Notes: generated by a model from the letters alone, not told the origin. Numbered from the stretch's first letter, positions 1 to 11,783 are shown. The stretch: DNA of 64,000 nucleotides from Halobacterium salinarum DSM 3754 (GCF_008124605.1 NZ_VRYN01000002.1:480558-544557); one strand, 5' to 3'. Translations and numbers: made by a program.

Positions 1-1036
1 CGGCGCGCTCCTCGAGGATTCGGTCGGCGGCCGATGTCGTCGGGCCGTTGGCCCCCTCAACGACGATGTCGGCCTGAATGCGGTCGGCGTTGGCAGCGGT
101 GATTACGTTTCCGACAGCAGCCGGGATCACCACATCGACGTCTAGTTCGAGGAGCTCCTCGTTGGTGAGTGTGTTCGGCGCGTCGTGTCGCATCACCGCC
201 GCCGGCTGGTTCCCGTGCGACGGAATCGCGTGTGTATCGAGGCCATCAGTGTCGAGGACGCCACCGTTGACATCGCTGACGGCGACGACGCGTGCCCCCC
301 AGTCATCGAGCAGCAGTGCAGCGTTCGCTCCGACGCTCCCGTATCCCTGGACGGCGACGGTCGCGTCGTCGATGGGGATGTCGTAGTAGTTGATCGCTTC
401 CCTGGTGGCGATGGCGACGCTCCGGCCGGGTGCCTCCGCGCGGCCGTGGCTCCCACCGGCAACTGGCGGCTTCCCGGTGACGACGCCCGGGACAGTCTCG
501 CCCTGTTGCATGCTGTAGGCGTCCATGAACCAGGCCATCGTCTGTGCGTCGGTTCCCATGTCCGGCGCGGGGATGTCCTGGCTGGGACCGACCTCGTCGC
601 GGAGCTCCGCCGCGAACCGCCGTGTCAGTCGCTCGTGTTCGTCGGCGCTGAGGGTCTTCGGATCGACAACGACGCCGCCTTTCGCGCCGCCGAACGGCAG
701 GTCCATGACGGCACACTTCCAAGTCATCCACATCGAGAGGCCGACGCATTCCTCGGCGCTCACACCGGGGTGGTAGCGGAGCCCACCTTTGTATGGACCG
801 CGTACGTCGTCGTGTTGGGCACGGTACCCGTCGTATACCGTGACGGTGCCGTCGTCGCGCTCGACCGGCACCGATACCTGGACCACGCGCGTAGGGTGGG
901 TGAGTCGCTCGATCACGCCGTCAGCGATGTCGACGTGCTCGGCAGCCGCCTGCAGCTGGCGGCGTGCGGTCTCCAGGGCGGTCTCGGGCTCGCTGTCGGT
1001 GGAGGGCGCGGACTCCGGCGGTGGTGTCTGGGCCAT
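1..1036 (-). CDS. gdhA: Glutamate dehydrogenase, 3' end cut by window edge
   Basis: Interconverts glutamate and 2-oxoglutarate plus ammonia with NAD(P), linking nitrogen and carbon metabolism in the cytoplasm. About 345 residues are visible from an ATG beginning [10 protein letters not shown]. The substrate site shows [10 protein letters not shown] near residues 81-90 and PFGGAKGG near 113-120, where the lysine is the catalytic-type residue. A dinucleotide-binding GYGSVG lies near 231-236. Family members are about 415-435 residues, so the last 70-90 residues are beyond position 1. The start lies 3 bp after the stop of a tiny zinc protein, so the two are probably co-transcribed. Haloarchaea carry several GDH paralogs and the exact paralog (gdhA or gdhB) cannot be fixed here. 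Confidence 0.93.
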
Positions 1037-1039
1037 CGG

Positions 1040-1186
1040 TCACTCCAGTGGTGTTGCCCGGTTGCGCATGGTTGTCCCGCAGTCCGGACACGCCCCCGGA
1101 TGGGTGTCCGAGGTGGTGGTTTCTCCACAGATGTGACACTCGTAAGCGGCCTGTGCGTTCGGATCGGTGGGTGCGTCTCGTCCCAT
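1040..1186 (-). CDS. 48-residue rubrerythrin-like zinc-binding protein
   Basis: A very small protein starting MGRDAPTDPNAQAAYECHIC. It has two Cys pairs, CHIC at residues 17-20 and CPDC at 33-36, the zinc-ribbon or rubredoxin-like knuckle seen in small haloarchaeal 'rubrerythrin-like domain' proteins. It ends PLE with TGA, 3 bp before the glutamate dehydrogenase ATG. The tight spacing points to an operon and perhaps to a helper role for the dehydrogenase, but this is inference and no function is known to me. Its reality is supported by the paired cysteines and by similar small proteins being common in haloarchaea. Confidence 0.8.
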   Translation of the reverse strand: MGRDAPTDPNAQAAYECHICGETTTSDTHPGACPDCGTTMRNRATPLE

Positions 1187-1262
1187 CGCATCTCCGTAGT
1201 GGCCGTCCACCAATAGCTATGCTAGCTGAATAGTCACCCGTCCTGCGCCGAGTCATGGTGGA

Positions 1263-3725
1263 CTATTCAACCCAACTGCAGCCGGGGTCGTCGAACACCG
1301 CGTCGAAGACTTTCGATTCGATGCGGTTGACGTGGTCGTAGAACGCGGTGTTCGAGATCCCCAGCGTCTCCGCGACGACCGCCCCACTGACGGCGTGTGA
1401 GGGATCGAAGAAGCCGCTGTGGTAGGCGACCTGTGCGACCTCCACCTGCCGCTCGGTCAGCGACGGACCCTGCGCGTCGTCGGCGCTCGATTGCTGGCGG
1501 CGGCGGGCCGTAACGTCCACCGACGCGAACGCGTCCGCGAGCAGGCTGTCGGCAGCGCGTGCCGTTGCGGCGTCGGGCGCGGCTGCCACGAGGGTCCCCG
1601 ACTCGGGAGTGGCCGTTAGTTGGCGTCGGGTTACCCCCTGGGCGGCGAGCGCGCGCGATCGCAACCCCGTCCGGAGGGAGAGGCTCACCACGCCACTATC
1701 GCCGGTAGCTTGGACGACATCACCGCTGATCACGTCCACAAGAGCCGTTGCCCCGGCGACCACGGCGTCCGGATCCGCACCGTCAACGCTGACCACCACG
1801 CGGGTGTCTCCCGTGCTCCCGGCCACCTCGCTTTCAACGGTGAGCTGGCAGTCGAAGTCGGCGGCCAGTCGGCCGAGCAGCCAGGATTGGTCGCGGACTG
1901 CGTACGTCACCACCACGGTGGTATCGCCGTCAAGCGCGGCCTTGCGCTGTGCGGAGCTGATCGCCGCCCCGACGGTTTGTCCGAGTTCCGCGAACACCGC
2001 TCGCACCGTCTCGCTGAACGCGTTCGGGGCCGTGTCATAGACCGTGACAGTGCCGAACAGTACGTCGTCTGAAACTAAGGGCACGGACAACACCGAGTTG
2101 AACCCGTGAGCGAGCGCGGCTGCCGGCCAGTCGGCGTCCCGGCGGCGGTCGGCAACATTCGGCACTAGCGTCACTGAGCGGTCGGCGGCCGTTCGAACGG
2201 CTGGCTCGGAGACGCCTGACGCGGTCGGTGACAACGCCGCTTCGTCGAGGTAGCTGGATGCATCGCCCGCCCACGCCCGTGGCGTGACGTGGTCGTTGTG
2301 CGCGGTTGCGTCACCAACCCACGCGAAGGCAAAGCGGTCGCCGGCAGTGAGCCGCTCGCAGACCGCGGTTTCGATGTCCGCTCGGGAGTCAGCGTCCACG
2401 AGCGCGCCGTCAACCTCTCGGATGATCTCGTTCACCTGGTTGATCTCGGAGAGGCGGCGGTTCTGTGCCTGCAAGCGCTGGTCGCGCTCCCGGAGCTCGG
2501 CCTCCCGGTCGAGGCGGTCCAGTGCTGCCTCAAGCGTGGCCGCCAGGAGGCGCGCGATCTCGATCCCGACAGCACCCAACGCGTCGTCGGAACGCCCACG
2601 ATCCGTCCCCGCGAGCACCACGCCGTGGTCGCCGATCGGGAGGGCCGTCCACTCGGCCAACCCGGCAGCCACCCCCGCATCCCACTCCCCCTCGGCACCG
2701 GAGTCGACCACGCGGTCCGCGACGAACGCCGTGCCGACAGGAGAACGGTCGTCGAGTCGCAACTCGCCGGCGTCTTCGACAGCAGCCGCCAGGTTGTCGG
2801 CGGCCGCAACCGGGTACAGTCGGTTTTCGTGGCGATCGAACCGGTAGACCGCGATGCCACCGGCGGGTAGCGCCGCCGTCCCGTCGTCGACGACCCGAGT
2901 CGCCGCCTCGGTGGCGGTCCCGGCATACAGCAGATCGCGGCTCGTCTCCTGGAGTTGCGCGAGTGCGTCCTCCCGTTGTTTCCGTGTCGTCACATCCCGG
3001 CAGCTGTACAGTCGCGTCCCACCCTGAATGGAGACTTCACGGACGTTCACGAGTAGCGTGTGTTGGTCGCCGTTCGCGTCCGTTGCCGTACACTCGACGT
3101 TCGTCACGACGCCGTTCCGGGACAGCGAGTCACCGCCCACGGGATCGCACCCGAGGAGCTCGTCGATGGTTCCGAACGCACGGATTTCCTCGGCCGTGTA
3201 GCCGAAAATGTAGTGCGCGTTCGGGCAGACGTACGTGAACGTTCCGTCGTCATCAGTCACGAGGACGGTGTCGGTCATGTTGTTCAACGTGACGCGGTGG
3301 AGTTCCTCGGACGCCCGCAGTTCTTCGGCGAGCTGCTCGCGTTCCCGGCGTACGTCGCCCTGAACGACAAGCCGGTCGTCGTTTGGGACCGGCTGCACGC
3401 GGAACGCCCACTGAACGGACGGCTCGGCGTCGCGGCCGCTGGCAGCGGGCGTGCGTTGCGTCTCGAAGGCGGCGTCAAAGCTCGCGTACTCGTCGTTAGC
3501 GGCGGCACGAACGGCACGCTGGACCTCGTGGCGGGTGGCAGTGGGGTTCGCCCATGGCAGCCCCCAGAGTCGGCGTCCCTGGAGTGCTGCGGCGGGGGTG
3601 GTGGCCGCGTCCGCCGCAGCGTCGTTCGCCGAAAGCACCACGCCGTCGGCGTCCACCACGGCGACAAAGCGATCCGGATCGTTGAAGACCGGCGCGGAAA
3701 CCGGCTGGTGGTCGTCGGACACCAT
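1263..3725 (-). CDS. Bat-like PAS/GAF sensor with HTH-10 DNA-binding domain
   Basis: Predicted transcription factor of the bacterio-opsin activator family, 820 residues. The chosen start (MVSDDHQPVS) lies 118 bp from the divergent mutL start; the same frame is open much further upstream, but that part only mirrors mutL. Visible parts are a first PAS-like segment (about 10-115), a second PAS with YVCPNAHYIFGYTAEEI (about 135-245), a GAF (about 265-390), a coiled stretch rich in Arg/Glu (about 400-430), a second GAF (about 430-560), a Bat-type linker, and a C-terminal HTH-10 (about 760-815) containing SLTERQVEVAQVAY and ETLGISNTAFYDHVNRIE. Bat itself senses oxygen or light and activates opsin genes. 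The ligand and targets of this paralog are not readable from sequence. Confidence 0.88.
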   Translation of the reverse strand: MVSDDHQPVSAPVFNDPDRFVAVVDADGVVLSANDAAADAATTPAAALQGRRLWGLPWANPTATRHEVQRAVRAAANDEYASFDAAFETQRTPAASGRDAEPSVQWAFRVQPVPNDDRLVVQGDVRREREQLAEELRASEELHRVTLNNMTDTVLVTDDDGTFTYVCPNAHYIFGYTAEEIRAFGTIDELLGCDPVGGDSLSRNGVVTNVECTATDANGDQHTLLVNVREVSIQGGTRLYSCRDVTTRKQREDALAQLQETSRDLLYAGTATEAATRVVDDGTAALPAGGIAVYRFDRHENRLYPVAAADNLAAAVEDAGELRLDDRSPVGTAFVADRVVDSGAEGEWDAGVAAGLAEWTALPIGDHGVVLAGTDRGRSDDALGAVGIEIARLLAATLEAALDRLDREAELRERDQRLQAQNRRLSEINQVNEIIREVDGALVDADSRADIETAVCERLTAGDRFAFAWVGDATAHNDHVTPRAWAGDASSYLDEAALSPTASGVSEPAVRTAADRSVTLVPNVADRRRDADWPAAALAHGFNSVLSVPLVSDDVLFGTVTVYDTAPNAFSETVRAVFAELGQTVGAAISSAQRKAALDGDTTVVVTYAVRDQSWLLGRLAADFDCQLTVESEVAGSTGDTRVVVSVDGADPDAVVAGATALVDVISGDVVQATGDSGVVSLSLRTGLRSRALAAQGVTRRQLTATPESGTLVAAAPDAATARAADSLLADAFASVDVTARRRQQSSADDAQGPSLTERQVEVAQVAYHSGFFDPSHAVSGAVVAETLGISNTAFYDHVNRIESKVFDAVFDDPGCSWVE

Positions 3726-3843
3726 CACTGTGGGCCAGCAGCCACGGGCCGAAAAGTCTAGCTGCCGACGCGGCATTGATACGGCAGCCGCGCGTGCGGC
3801 CGGATATGAGGATCGAGCGCGCGAACCGGCCGGGGGAGCGTCG

Positions 3844-5823
<1,980 letters not shown>

Positions 5824-5846
5824 GCCCCGGCGCGCGTACGCCGCGT

Positions 5847-6803
5847 ATGGACGTGGTGACGTTCGGGGAGACGATGCTGCGGCTGTCGCCGCCGGGCCAC
5901 GAGCGCGTCGAGGCGGCCGACCGGATGGACGTGCGCGTGGCGGGCGCGGAGAGCAACGTCGCCGTGACCGCCGGCCGCCTCGGGGCAGAGACGGCGTGGC
6001 TGTCGAAGCTCCCGGCGTCGCCGCTCGGGCGGAAGGTCGCGGCGACGCTGCGCGCGCAGGGCACCACGCCGGAGGTCACGTGGACCGACCGCGACGACCT
6101 CCGCCAGGGGCTGTACTTCCTCGAACAGGGCGGGGAGCCACGCGGGACGACCGTACACTACGACCGCCAGGACGCCGCCGTGACGACGGCGACCGCCGAC
6201 GAACTGGCACCCGCGTTCGTCGAGCGCGCCGGCTACCTCCACACGTCGGGCATCACGCCCGCGCTCTCCGAAACACTCGCGGCGACGACCGCGGACCTGC
6301 TCGAACTCGCCCAGGAGACGGGGACGACGGCAACCCTCGACGTGAACTACCGGCGTGGGCTCTGGAGCCACGAGGAAGCCCGCGACACACTGGAGGCGCT
6401 GTTCCCGGACGTGGACGTGCTGTTCGTCGCCGAGCGCGACGCCCGCGGCGTGCTGGACAGAACGGGGGACGCCGACGCCATCGCCAGGGGGCTGGCCGAC
6501 GAGTTCGCGTTCGGCACTGTCGTCCTCACGCGCGGCGAGGCCGGCGCACTGGCGGTGCGCAACGCCACCACGGTCACGCAGCCCGTCTTCGAGACGGAGA
6601 CCCACGACCCGATCGGCACCGGGGACGCCTTCGTCGGCGGCTACCTCGCCGCGCGCGTCGACGGCGGGGACGTCGAGGACGCGCTGGCGTGGGGGGCTGC
6701 GACGGCCGCGCTGAAGCGCACGATCCCCGGCGACGTGGCGCTCGTCACGCGCGCGGACGTCGAATCGGTGCTGGCCGACGAGCACAGCGGAATCGACCGG
6801 TAG
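5847..6803 (+). CDS. kdgK: 2-keto-3-deoxygluconate kinase (PfkB family)
   Basis: Phosphorylates 2-keto-3-deoxygluconate in the haloarchaeal semi-phosphorylative Entner-Doudoroff route. The 318 residues match the usual length of PfkB-family sugar kinases. Seen in sequence: the N-terminal GETMLRLSPP with the substrate loop VAGAESNVAVTAGRLG (about residues 31-46), and the C-terminal signature DPIGTGDAFVGGYLA, whose Asp in GTGD is the catalytic base. The closest named function I can give is KdgK; a related ribokinase-like specificity cannot be excluded. It follows mutL by 23 bp in the same direction, probably by chance rather than shared function. Confidence 0.82.
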   Translation: MDVVTFGETMLRLSPPGHERVEAADRMDVRVAGAESNVAVTAGRLGAETAWLSKLPASPLGRKVAATLRAQGTTPEVTWTDRDDLRQGLYFLEQGGEPRGTTVHYDRQDAAVTTATADELAPAFVERAGYLHTSGITPALSETLAATTADLLELAQETGTTATLDVNYRRGLWSHEEARDTLEALFPDVDVLFVAERDARGVLDRTGDADAIARGLADEFAFGTVVLTRGEAGALAVRNATTVTQPVFETETHDPIGTGDAFVGGYLAARVDGGDVEDALAWGAATAALKRTIPGDVALVTRADVESVLADEHSGIDR

Positions 6804-6823
6804 CGATGGCTGTCACCGCCGCG

Positions 6824-8056
6824 TCACCCGTCCGGTGGTGACAGCAGGAGGGTCGCCCCGCCAGCGGCGACGGCGAGGACGCCACCGAGCAGGAACGTCT
6901 CCGTCCAGCCGAGCGAGCCGACGAGCGCGCCCGTGACGGTGCCGCCGAAGACGCCGCCCCACACCTTCCCCGAGTACAGGAGGGCGTAGTTCGCGCTGGA
7001 GTGCTGTTCGCCGTAGTAGTCGCCGACGACGCTCGGGAACAGCGTGTACTGGGGGCTCCAGAAGAACGTCGCGGCGACGACGGCCACGACGAACCCCACG
7101 CCGTCGCCGCGGACGCCGAAGAACGCGACGGCGAACAGGCCGACGCCGACGGCCGTGAACGTCGCCGCCATCGCGGTCGTGCGGTCGACGCGGTCGCTGA
7201 CGCCCCCGACGACGAGGCGGCCGACGCCCCCAGCAAGCGGCAGCAGTGTGGCGGCGGCGGTGGCGATGCCGCCGGCCAGCCCGAGGTGGGCGGCGTAGGA
7301 GACGACCTTCTCGGTGAGCATCAGGCCGGCCCCGGAGACGGCGACGAACACGACGTACATGAGCCAGAACTGCCACGTGTGGATCAGCTCCCGCCAGCTG
7401 AACTGGGGGCCGGTGTGGGCGGCGGTGTCGCCGGCCGACCGCCACCCCGCCGGCGGATCGCGGAGCACGAGCGCGCCGCCGAGCACGACGACGAACACCA
7501 GCACGCCGAGCGTCCGGAGGACGCCGACGTAGGCGTCCGCGGGCAGCGCGGGGCCGGTGTTCGCGCGGACGTAGGGGACGAGGGCGGCGCTGCCGGCGGC
7601 GAACGCCATCGTGCCGGCGCCGGCGGTGAGCCCGCGGCGGTCCGGGAACCACTTGAGCGCGGTGTTGACGGCGACGGTGTAGACGATGCCGACGCCCAGC
7701 GCGCCCAGCGCGTACGCCAGGTAGAGCTGCCAGACCGTTCGGGCGACGGACAGCCCGAGGTAGCCGCCGCCGGCGAGGAACGCGGCGACGACGGCGACCC
7801 CGCGGGGGCCGTGGCGGTCGCGCCACCAGCCGACCGGGAACTGGCTGCCGGCCTGCACGACGACGAACAGCGTGAACACCGTCGAGAGCGCGGCCGCCTC
7901 GATGCCGAGGTGGCGAGCCACCGGCTCGCGGAGGCTGCTCCAGACGTACTGGTAGGGGCCGACGACCGCCATCATGGCGGCCGCCGCGAGCACGAGCCAC
8001 CACCGGGAGAACCCGAGGTGGGCGCGCGCCCGGGCGGCGTGATCAGCGTCGGGCAT
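6824..8056 (-). CDS. MFS transporter, oxalate/formate antiporter-like
   Basis: Twelve-helix major facilitator protein of 410 residues, of the OxlT-like branch. The first loop has a family-type motif, GWWRDRHGPRG at about residues 76-86. Repeated hydrophobic helices follow, with a central loop near residues 195-225. The C-terminal helices are rich in Gly and Ala. It converges with the KDG kinase gene, 20 bp apart. The substrate is unknown; in this family it is usually a small organic anion. It ends just before the divergently unrelated HTH-10 gene on the same strand. Confidence 0.8.
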   Translation of the reverse strand: MPDADHAARARAHLGFSRWWLVLAAAAMMAVVGPYQYVWSSLREPVARHLGIEAAALSTVFTLFVVVQAGSQFPVGWWRDRHGPRGVAVVAAFLAGGGYLGLSVARTVWQLYLAYALGALGVGIVYTVAVNTALKWFPDRRGLTAGAGTMAFAAGSAALVPYVRANTGPALPADAYVGVLRTLGVLVFVVVLGGALVLRDPPAGWRSAGDTAAHTGPQFSWRELIHTWQFWLMYVVFVAVSGAGLMLTEKVVSYAAHLGLAGGIATAAATLLPLAGGVGRLVVGGVSDRVDRTTAMAATFTAVGVGLFAVAFFGVRGDGVGFVVAVVAATFFWSPQYTLFPSVVGDYYGEQHSSANYALLYSGKVWGGVFGGTVTGALVGSLGWTETFLLGGVLAVAAGGATLLLSPPDG

Positions 8057-8149
8057 TCGGCGTCACCGGCTGGCGGCTGGGCTGCGCGGGCGGGTGCATG
8101 CTGGACCGAACAGCGGGCGCACCGGTATGCCTGCTGATTCCGGGGCGTG

Positions 8150-8848
8150 TCAGTGGCCGCGGGCTGCGAGGTGCGCGCCCACTTCGGCCATCACCGTTTC
8201 CTCGGCGCGCGAGAGGTGCTCCCAGGTGGTGGTGTCGGCGAGCCCGATCTCGTCGGCGATGTCCGCGACGCGCACGGTCGCCGCTTCGTCGTAGTAGCCC
8301 ATGCGCGTGGCGAGCGCGAGGACCTCCCGCTGGCGGTCGGTGAGCGCGTCCAACATCCGGGAGACCGCGAAGTGCTCGCCGCCGGCACCCGCTTCGACGC
8401 TGGCCGCGGCGACGAGTTCGGCGTCGCTGCCGGCGGCTTCGATCGCCGCCACGGCCTCCGTGGGGTCGGGATCGCCGTCCGGAAGGTACAGCGTCCAGTG
8501 TTCCCAGCCGGCGCGAACGACCGAGCCGCCGCGGTGGTGGATGCCGTGGTCGGCGAGGTGGGCCGTGACGGACCGCCAGTCGGTGGTGTCGTGGGTGACT
8601 GCGACGAAGACGTGGTCGGCGTCGCGGCCGGACCACGCGTCGACCGAGCGCACCGGGTCGGCGGCGGCGACTGTGTCCAGGAACCCCTGGACGTGGTCCC
8701 CGGGGCCGCGAACGGCCAGGATGCGGCTGCGGTCGCCGTCGCTGCCGGGCAGCGAGGAGACGGCGCGCACCGTCACCGCGGGGTAGTCGGCGCTCACGTC
8801 GCTTGCCGGCGCGCCGTGGTTGCGCACCCGCAGGGTCACGTCACGCAT
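8150..8848 (-). CDS. HTH-10 family transcriptional regulator
   Basis: Cytoplasmic regulator of 232 residues, Bat-type. The N-terminal two thirds are a beta-rich sensor region typical of this haloarchaeal family. The C-terminal HTH-10 begins at about residue 165 with LTDRQREVLALATRMGYYDEAATV and ends with the recognition helix region LADTTTWEHLSRAEETV. The start MRDVTLRV is chosen because sequence further upstream in the frame has no family character and overlaps the promoter area. It may regulate the adjacent downstream transporter, from which it is about 90 bp away on the same strand. Ligand unknown. Confidence 0.82.
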   Translation of the reverse strand: MRDVTLRVRNHGAPASDVSADYPAVTVRAVSSLPGSDGDRSRILAVRGPGDHVQGFLDTVAAADPVRSVDAWSGRDADHVFVAVTHDTTDWRSVTAHLADHGIHHRGGSVVRAGWEHWTLYLPDGDPDPTEAVAAIEAAGSDAELVAAASVEAGAGGEHFAVSRMLDALTDRQREVLALATRMGYYDEAATVRVADIADEIGLADTTTWEHLSRAEETVMAEVGAHLAARGH

Positions 8849-8963
8849 CCTATGTGTATAGCTGGCCCAGTGACTTACAGTTAGTGACGGTGTGCTGACG
8901 GTGATGCCGGCGAGCGCCGCGCGGGGGCCAACCCCTTTGGGTGCGGCCCGGTGATGTACGGGT

Positions 8964-10361
8964 ATGACTACCGAGCAACCACACGTCGTGATCGTCGGCG
9001 CGTACGGCAGCGCGGGCGTGGCTGCCGCCGAGGAACTGGTCGACGAGGACGTCACCTTGACGCTGATCGACGACGGCGAGCCGGGCGGTGGGCTCTGCAT
9101 CCTCCGGGGGTGTATGCCGTCGAAAGAAGTGCTGTCGGCGGGCGCACACCGCTACCAGGCGCGCCACGACGACCGCCTCACGGGTGCAGTGCCGGACGTC
9201 GACTTGGACGCGGTCGTGGACACCAAAGACGACCACGTGTTGGGGTTCGCGGAGCACCGGCGGGCGGCCGTCCACGACATGGCCGAGCGCGAGCACGTCA
9301 CGTTCCACCACGACACCGCGCGGTTCGTCGACGACCGCACGCTGGTCGTCGACGGCGAGCGCATCGAGGCCGACTACGTCGTGCTCGGCACGGGGTCGGC
9401 GCTGAACGTGCCCGATCTGCCCGGGATCGCGGACACCGACTGGATGGGCAGCCGGGACGTGCTCGACGCCACCGAGTTCCCTGATTCGGGCGTCGTCATG
9501 GGGTTCGGGTACGTGGGCGTGGAGCTGGTGCCGTACCTCTCGGAGGCCGCCGATATGGACCTCACCGTGATCGAGCACGACGACCGCCCCCTGGACTCGT
9601 TCCATCCGGTGTTCGGCGAGGAGATCCTCGCCCAGTACCGCGAGGAGTTCGACGTCGACATCCGCACCGAGGTCAGGGAGGAGGCCGTCGAGGAGACCGA
9701 CGACGGCGGCGTGCGGGTCCGCCTCGACGACGGGACGACCGCCGAGGGCGAGCAGCTGTTCCTGTTCACCGGGCGGACGCCGTCGTATCCGGCGGGCATC
9801 GAGGAGACACGTCTCACCCCCGATCCGGAGTGGGTGGATCCGGCGACGATGCAGGCCCGCGACGACGACCACGTGTTCGTGGTGGGTGACGCCATGGGCG
9901 AGCGCATGCTGCTGCACAACGCCAAAGAGGAGGGGTACGCGGCCGGCCGGAACGCGCTGGCCGTCGAGCGTGGGGGTGACTTGGAGACGTACGACCCGTT
10001 CTCACACCAGGTGATGTTCTCGGGGCTGGGCGTGTTCCCGTTCGCGTCGCTGGGGTTGACCGCCGAGGCGGCACGGGCCGCCGGGCACGACGTGGTGACG
10101 AGTCAGCGCGACGCGTCAAGCGACGGCGTGTTCAAGACCAAAGACGCCGCGCGCGGCGCGGCGCGCCTCGTGGTCGACGCCGACGACGGGACCGTCCTGG
10201 GATACCACGGCCTGCATTATCACGCCGACGTGATGGCGAAGACCATGCAGGTGGTGTTGGCCGCCGGGATGGACGTGCGTGAGATCCCGGATCGCGCGTA
10301 TCACCCGACGACGCCGGAGGTGCTCGACGGGCTGTTCGGGGACGCCGCGGCCGAGCTGTAG
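8964..10361 (+). CDS. Dihydrolipoamide dehydrogenase-like FAD/NAD oxidoreductase
   Basis: Class I pyridine nucleotide-disulfide oxidoreductase, 465 residues. The FAD-binding beta-alpha-beta is VVIVGAYGSAGVAAAEEL (about residues 8-25). The redox-active disulfide is in LCILRGCMPSK, a C-x4-C pair near 46-51. A second nucleotide site, GFGYVGVEL, is near 180, and FVVGDAMGE is the conserved FAD-contact segment. The C-terminal catalytic pair is preserved as YHPTTPEVL. This pattern fits dihydrolipoamide dehydrogenase, mercuric reductase or related enzymes. No 2-oxoacid dehydrogenase genes are adjacent, so the true electron acceptor is open. Confidence 0.85.
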   Translation: MTTEQPHVVIVGAYGSAGVAAAEELVDEDVTLTLIDDGEPGGGLCILRGCMPSKEVLSAGAHRYQARHDDRLTGAVPDVDLDAVVDTKDDHVLGFAEHRRAAVHDMAEREHVTFHHDTARFVDDRTLVVDGERIEADYVVLGTGSALNVPDLPGIADTDWMGSRDVLDATEFPDSGVVMGFGYVGVELVPYLSEAADMDLTVIEHDDRPLDSFHPVFGEEILAQYREEFDVDIRTEVREEAVEETDDGGVRVRLDDGTTAEGEQLFLFTGRTPSYPAGIEETRLTPDPEWVDPATMQARDDDHVFVVGDAMGERMLLHNAKEEGYAAGRNALAVERGGDLETYDPFSHQVMFSGLGVFPFASLGLTAEAARAAGHDVVTSQRDASSDGVFKTKDAARGAARLVVDADDGTVLGYHGLHYHADVMAKTMQVVLAAGMDVREIPDRAYHPTTPEVLDGLFGDAAAEL

Positions 10362-10439
10362 CCGGGAGCCGACGCGTTGATTGCAGGCGTCAGACGGGGA
10401 GGAACAAGAGTTTTCACCCGGCCCATTCAACGGGCCTAC

Positions 10440-11528
10440 ATGTCCGACGATACCGAGGACGACAGCGGCGGGGAGTCGACGGCCGACATGGAGTTCGGCG
10501 AGCAGCCAGCGCCGCTCGGTGTCAAAGTCGGGAGCACGCGCACCGTGGTCGCCGAGGACGACGCCGACAGTCCGTCCGTGACGCAGACGTTGACCTGTCT
10601 GGCGACCTACGACGACGCGCTCACCGGCGAGGAACACGTCATCTACGGGGCGGAAGCCGCCACGGAGTATCCCGACCGCGTCCGGTTCATGCTGCGCTCG
10701 GGGCTGCCCGAGGACGAGGAGACCACGGGTCTGGCCAAGCGGTTCTTCGAGGAGTTCGCGTCCGCGAACGGCCTGGACACGGATTCGGTGGTGGTGTACG
10801 CGATCCCCACCATCGACAACGAGGCGGGCCTCGACCGGCTCGCGGAGATCATCGAGGACGGGCCGGTGGGCGAGCGCCGCATCGCGTCGTACCCCGAAAG
10901 CCTGTGCGGGGCCGTGCCCGCGCTGGGCGACGGCCTCGACGCCATCGAGGACACGTTCGTCGCGATCAACATGGGGTCGACGAACCTGGAGGCGTGCGCG
11001 TACCGCCGCGGCGAGCAGCTCGCGCCGTTCTCGACGGGCGCGATCACGGGCACCGAGGTCGACCGCCGGATCGCCAACTACGTCGAGGAGGAAACCCAGG
11101 GGCGCGTGAACATCGACCTCACGACGGCCCGGGAGTACAAGGAGCAACACGCCGATTTCAACGACTACGAGCCGTTCAGCGACATCATCCAGCAGCCCGG
11201 CGGCGGCACCTACGAGTTCACCATCGAGGACGCCGTGATGGACGCCGTCGACGAGTTCGTGGACGCGGCCGTCGACGAGGTGGCGAACGTCTTCCTGCCG
11301 GATCTCGCCAGCGACTACGTGAAGATCTACCAGCAGGCGCTTGACAACCCGATCGTGCTGACCGGCGGGATGGGCTGCATTCCGGGCATCGTCTCGGAGT
11401 TCGAGACCCGCCTGGGCGAGGAGATCGACCGCGAGGTCGAGGCGACGACCGCCGACGAACCGGAGACCGCGGCGGCGCGCGGCGCACACCGGATCGCCGA
11501 GCGATTGGTCGATCTCGGGGAGTACTAG
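10440..11528 (+). CDS. Salactin, actin-superfamily filament protein
   Basis: A 362-residue actin/Hsp70-fold protein that I recognise as salactin, the haloarchaeal actin homolog reported to form dynamically unstable filaments and to help distribute chromosome copies at low phosphate. Seen: an acidic N-terminal tail (about 1-25), a phosphate-1-like segment LGVKVGSTRTVVAE (about 29-42), FVAINMGSTNLEA as the phosphate-2 loop (about 178-190), and NPIVLTGGMGCIPG as the adenosine-binding loop (about 303-316). The start at MSDDTEDDSG is preferred because the open frame upstream is short and non-conserved. It is a stand-alone gene with 255 bp before the next gene, consistent with its own promoter. Confidence 0.85.
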   Translation: MSDDTEDDSGGESTADMEFGEQPAPLGVKVGSTRTVVAEDDADSPSVTQTLTCLATYDDALTGEEHVIYGAEAATEYPDRVRFMLRSGLPEDEETTGLAKRFFEEFASANGLDTDSVVVYAIPTIDNEAGLDRLAEIIEDGPVGERRIASYPESLCGAVPALGDGLDAIEDTFVAINMGSTNLEACAYRRGEQLAPFSTGAITGTEVDRRIANYVEEETQGRVNIDLTTAREYKEQHADFNDYEPFSDIIQQPGGGTYEFTIEDAVMDAVDEFVDAAVDEVANVFLPDLASDYVKIYQQALDNPIVLTGGMGCIPGIVSEFETRLGEEIDREVEATTADEPETAAARGAHRIAERLVDLGEY

Positions 11529-11783
11529 CGCGGTCGCTGGGACTGGCGTCGGCGGGCGCAAAAAACTCGGGTACCCCTACCCGGCGGTTCTGCCTGTGTT
11601 CCCGGCGGATAAATGTCTTGTCAGACTGTCGCGGGTCGTCCACCGAAACCGTGTCTGAGACTCCCCCGCACGGATCGGGGTCCATAACAACGTGGCGGCC
11701 GAAGTCCGGACAGACAGCCCCGAGTGTGTCAGAGCGCCCGGGGTGTGCCCGCAGCGTGGCCCCACAGCCACTGACACGCACCA

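Noticed and set aside
7001..8137. Plus-strand frame opposite the MFS transporter
   Set aside because: Its Glu/Asp/His-rich product arises from complementing hydrophobic codons of the transporter; no promoter or homology.
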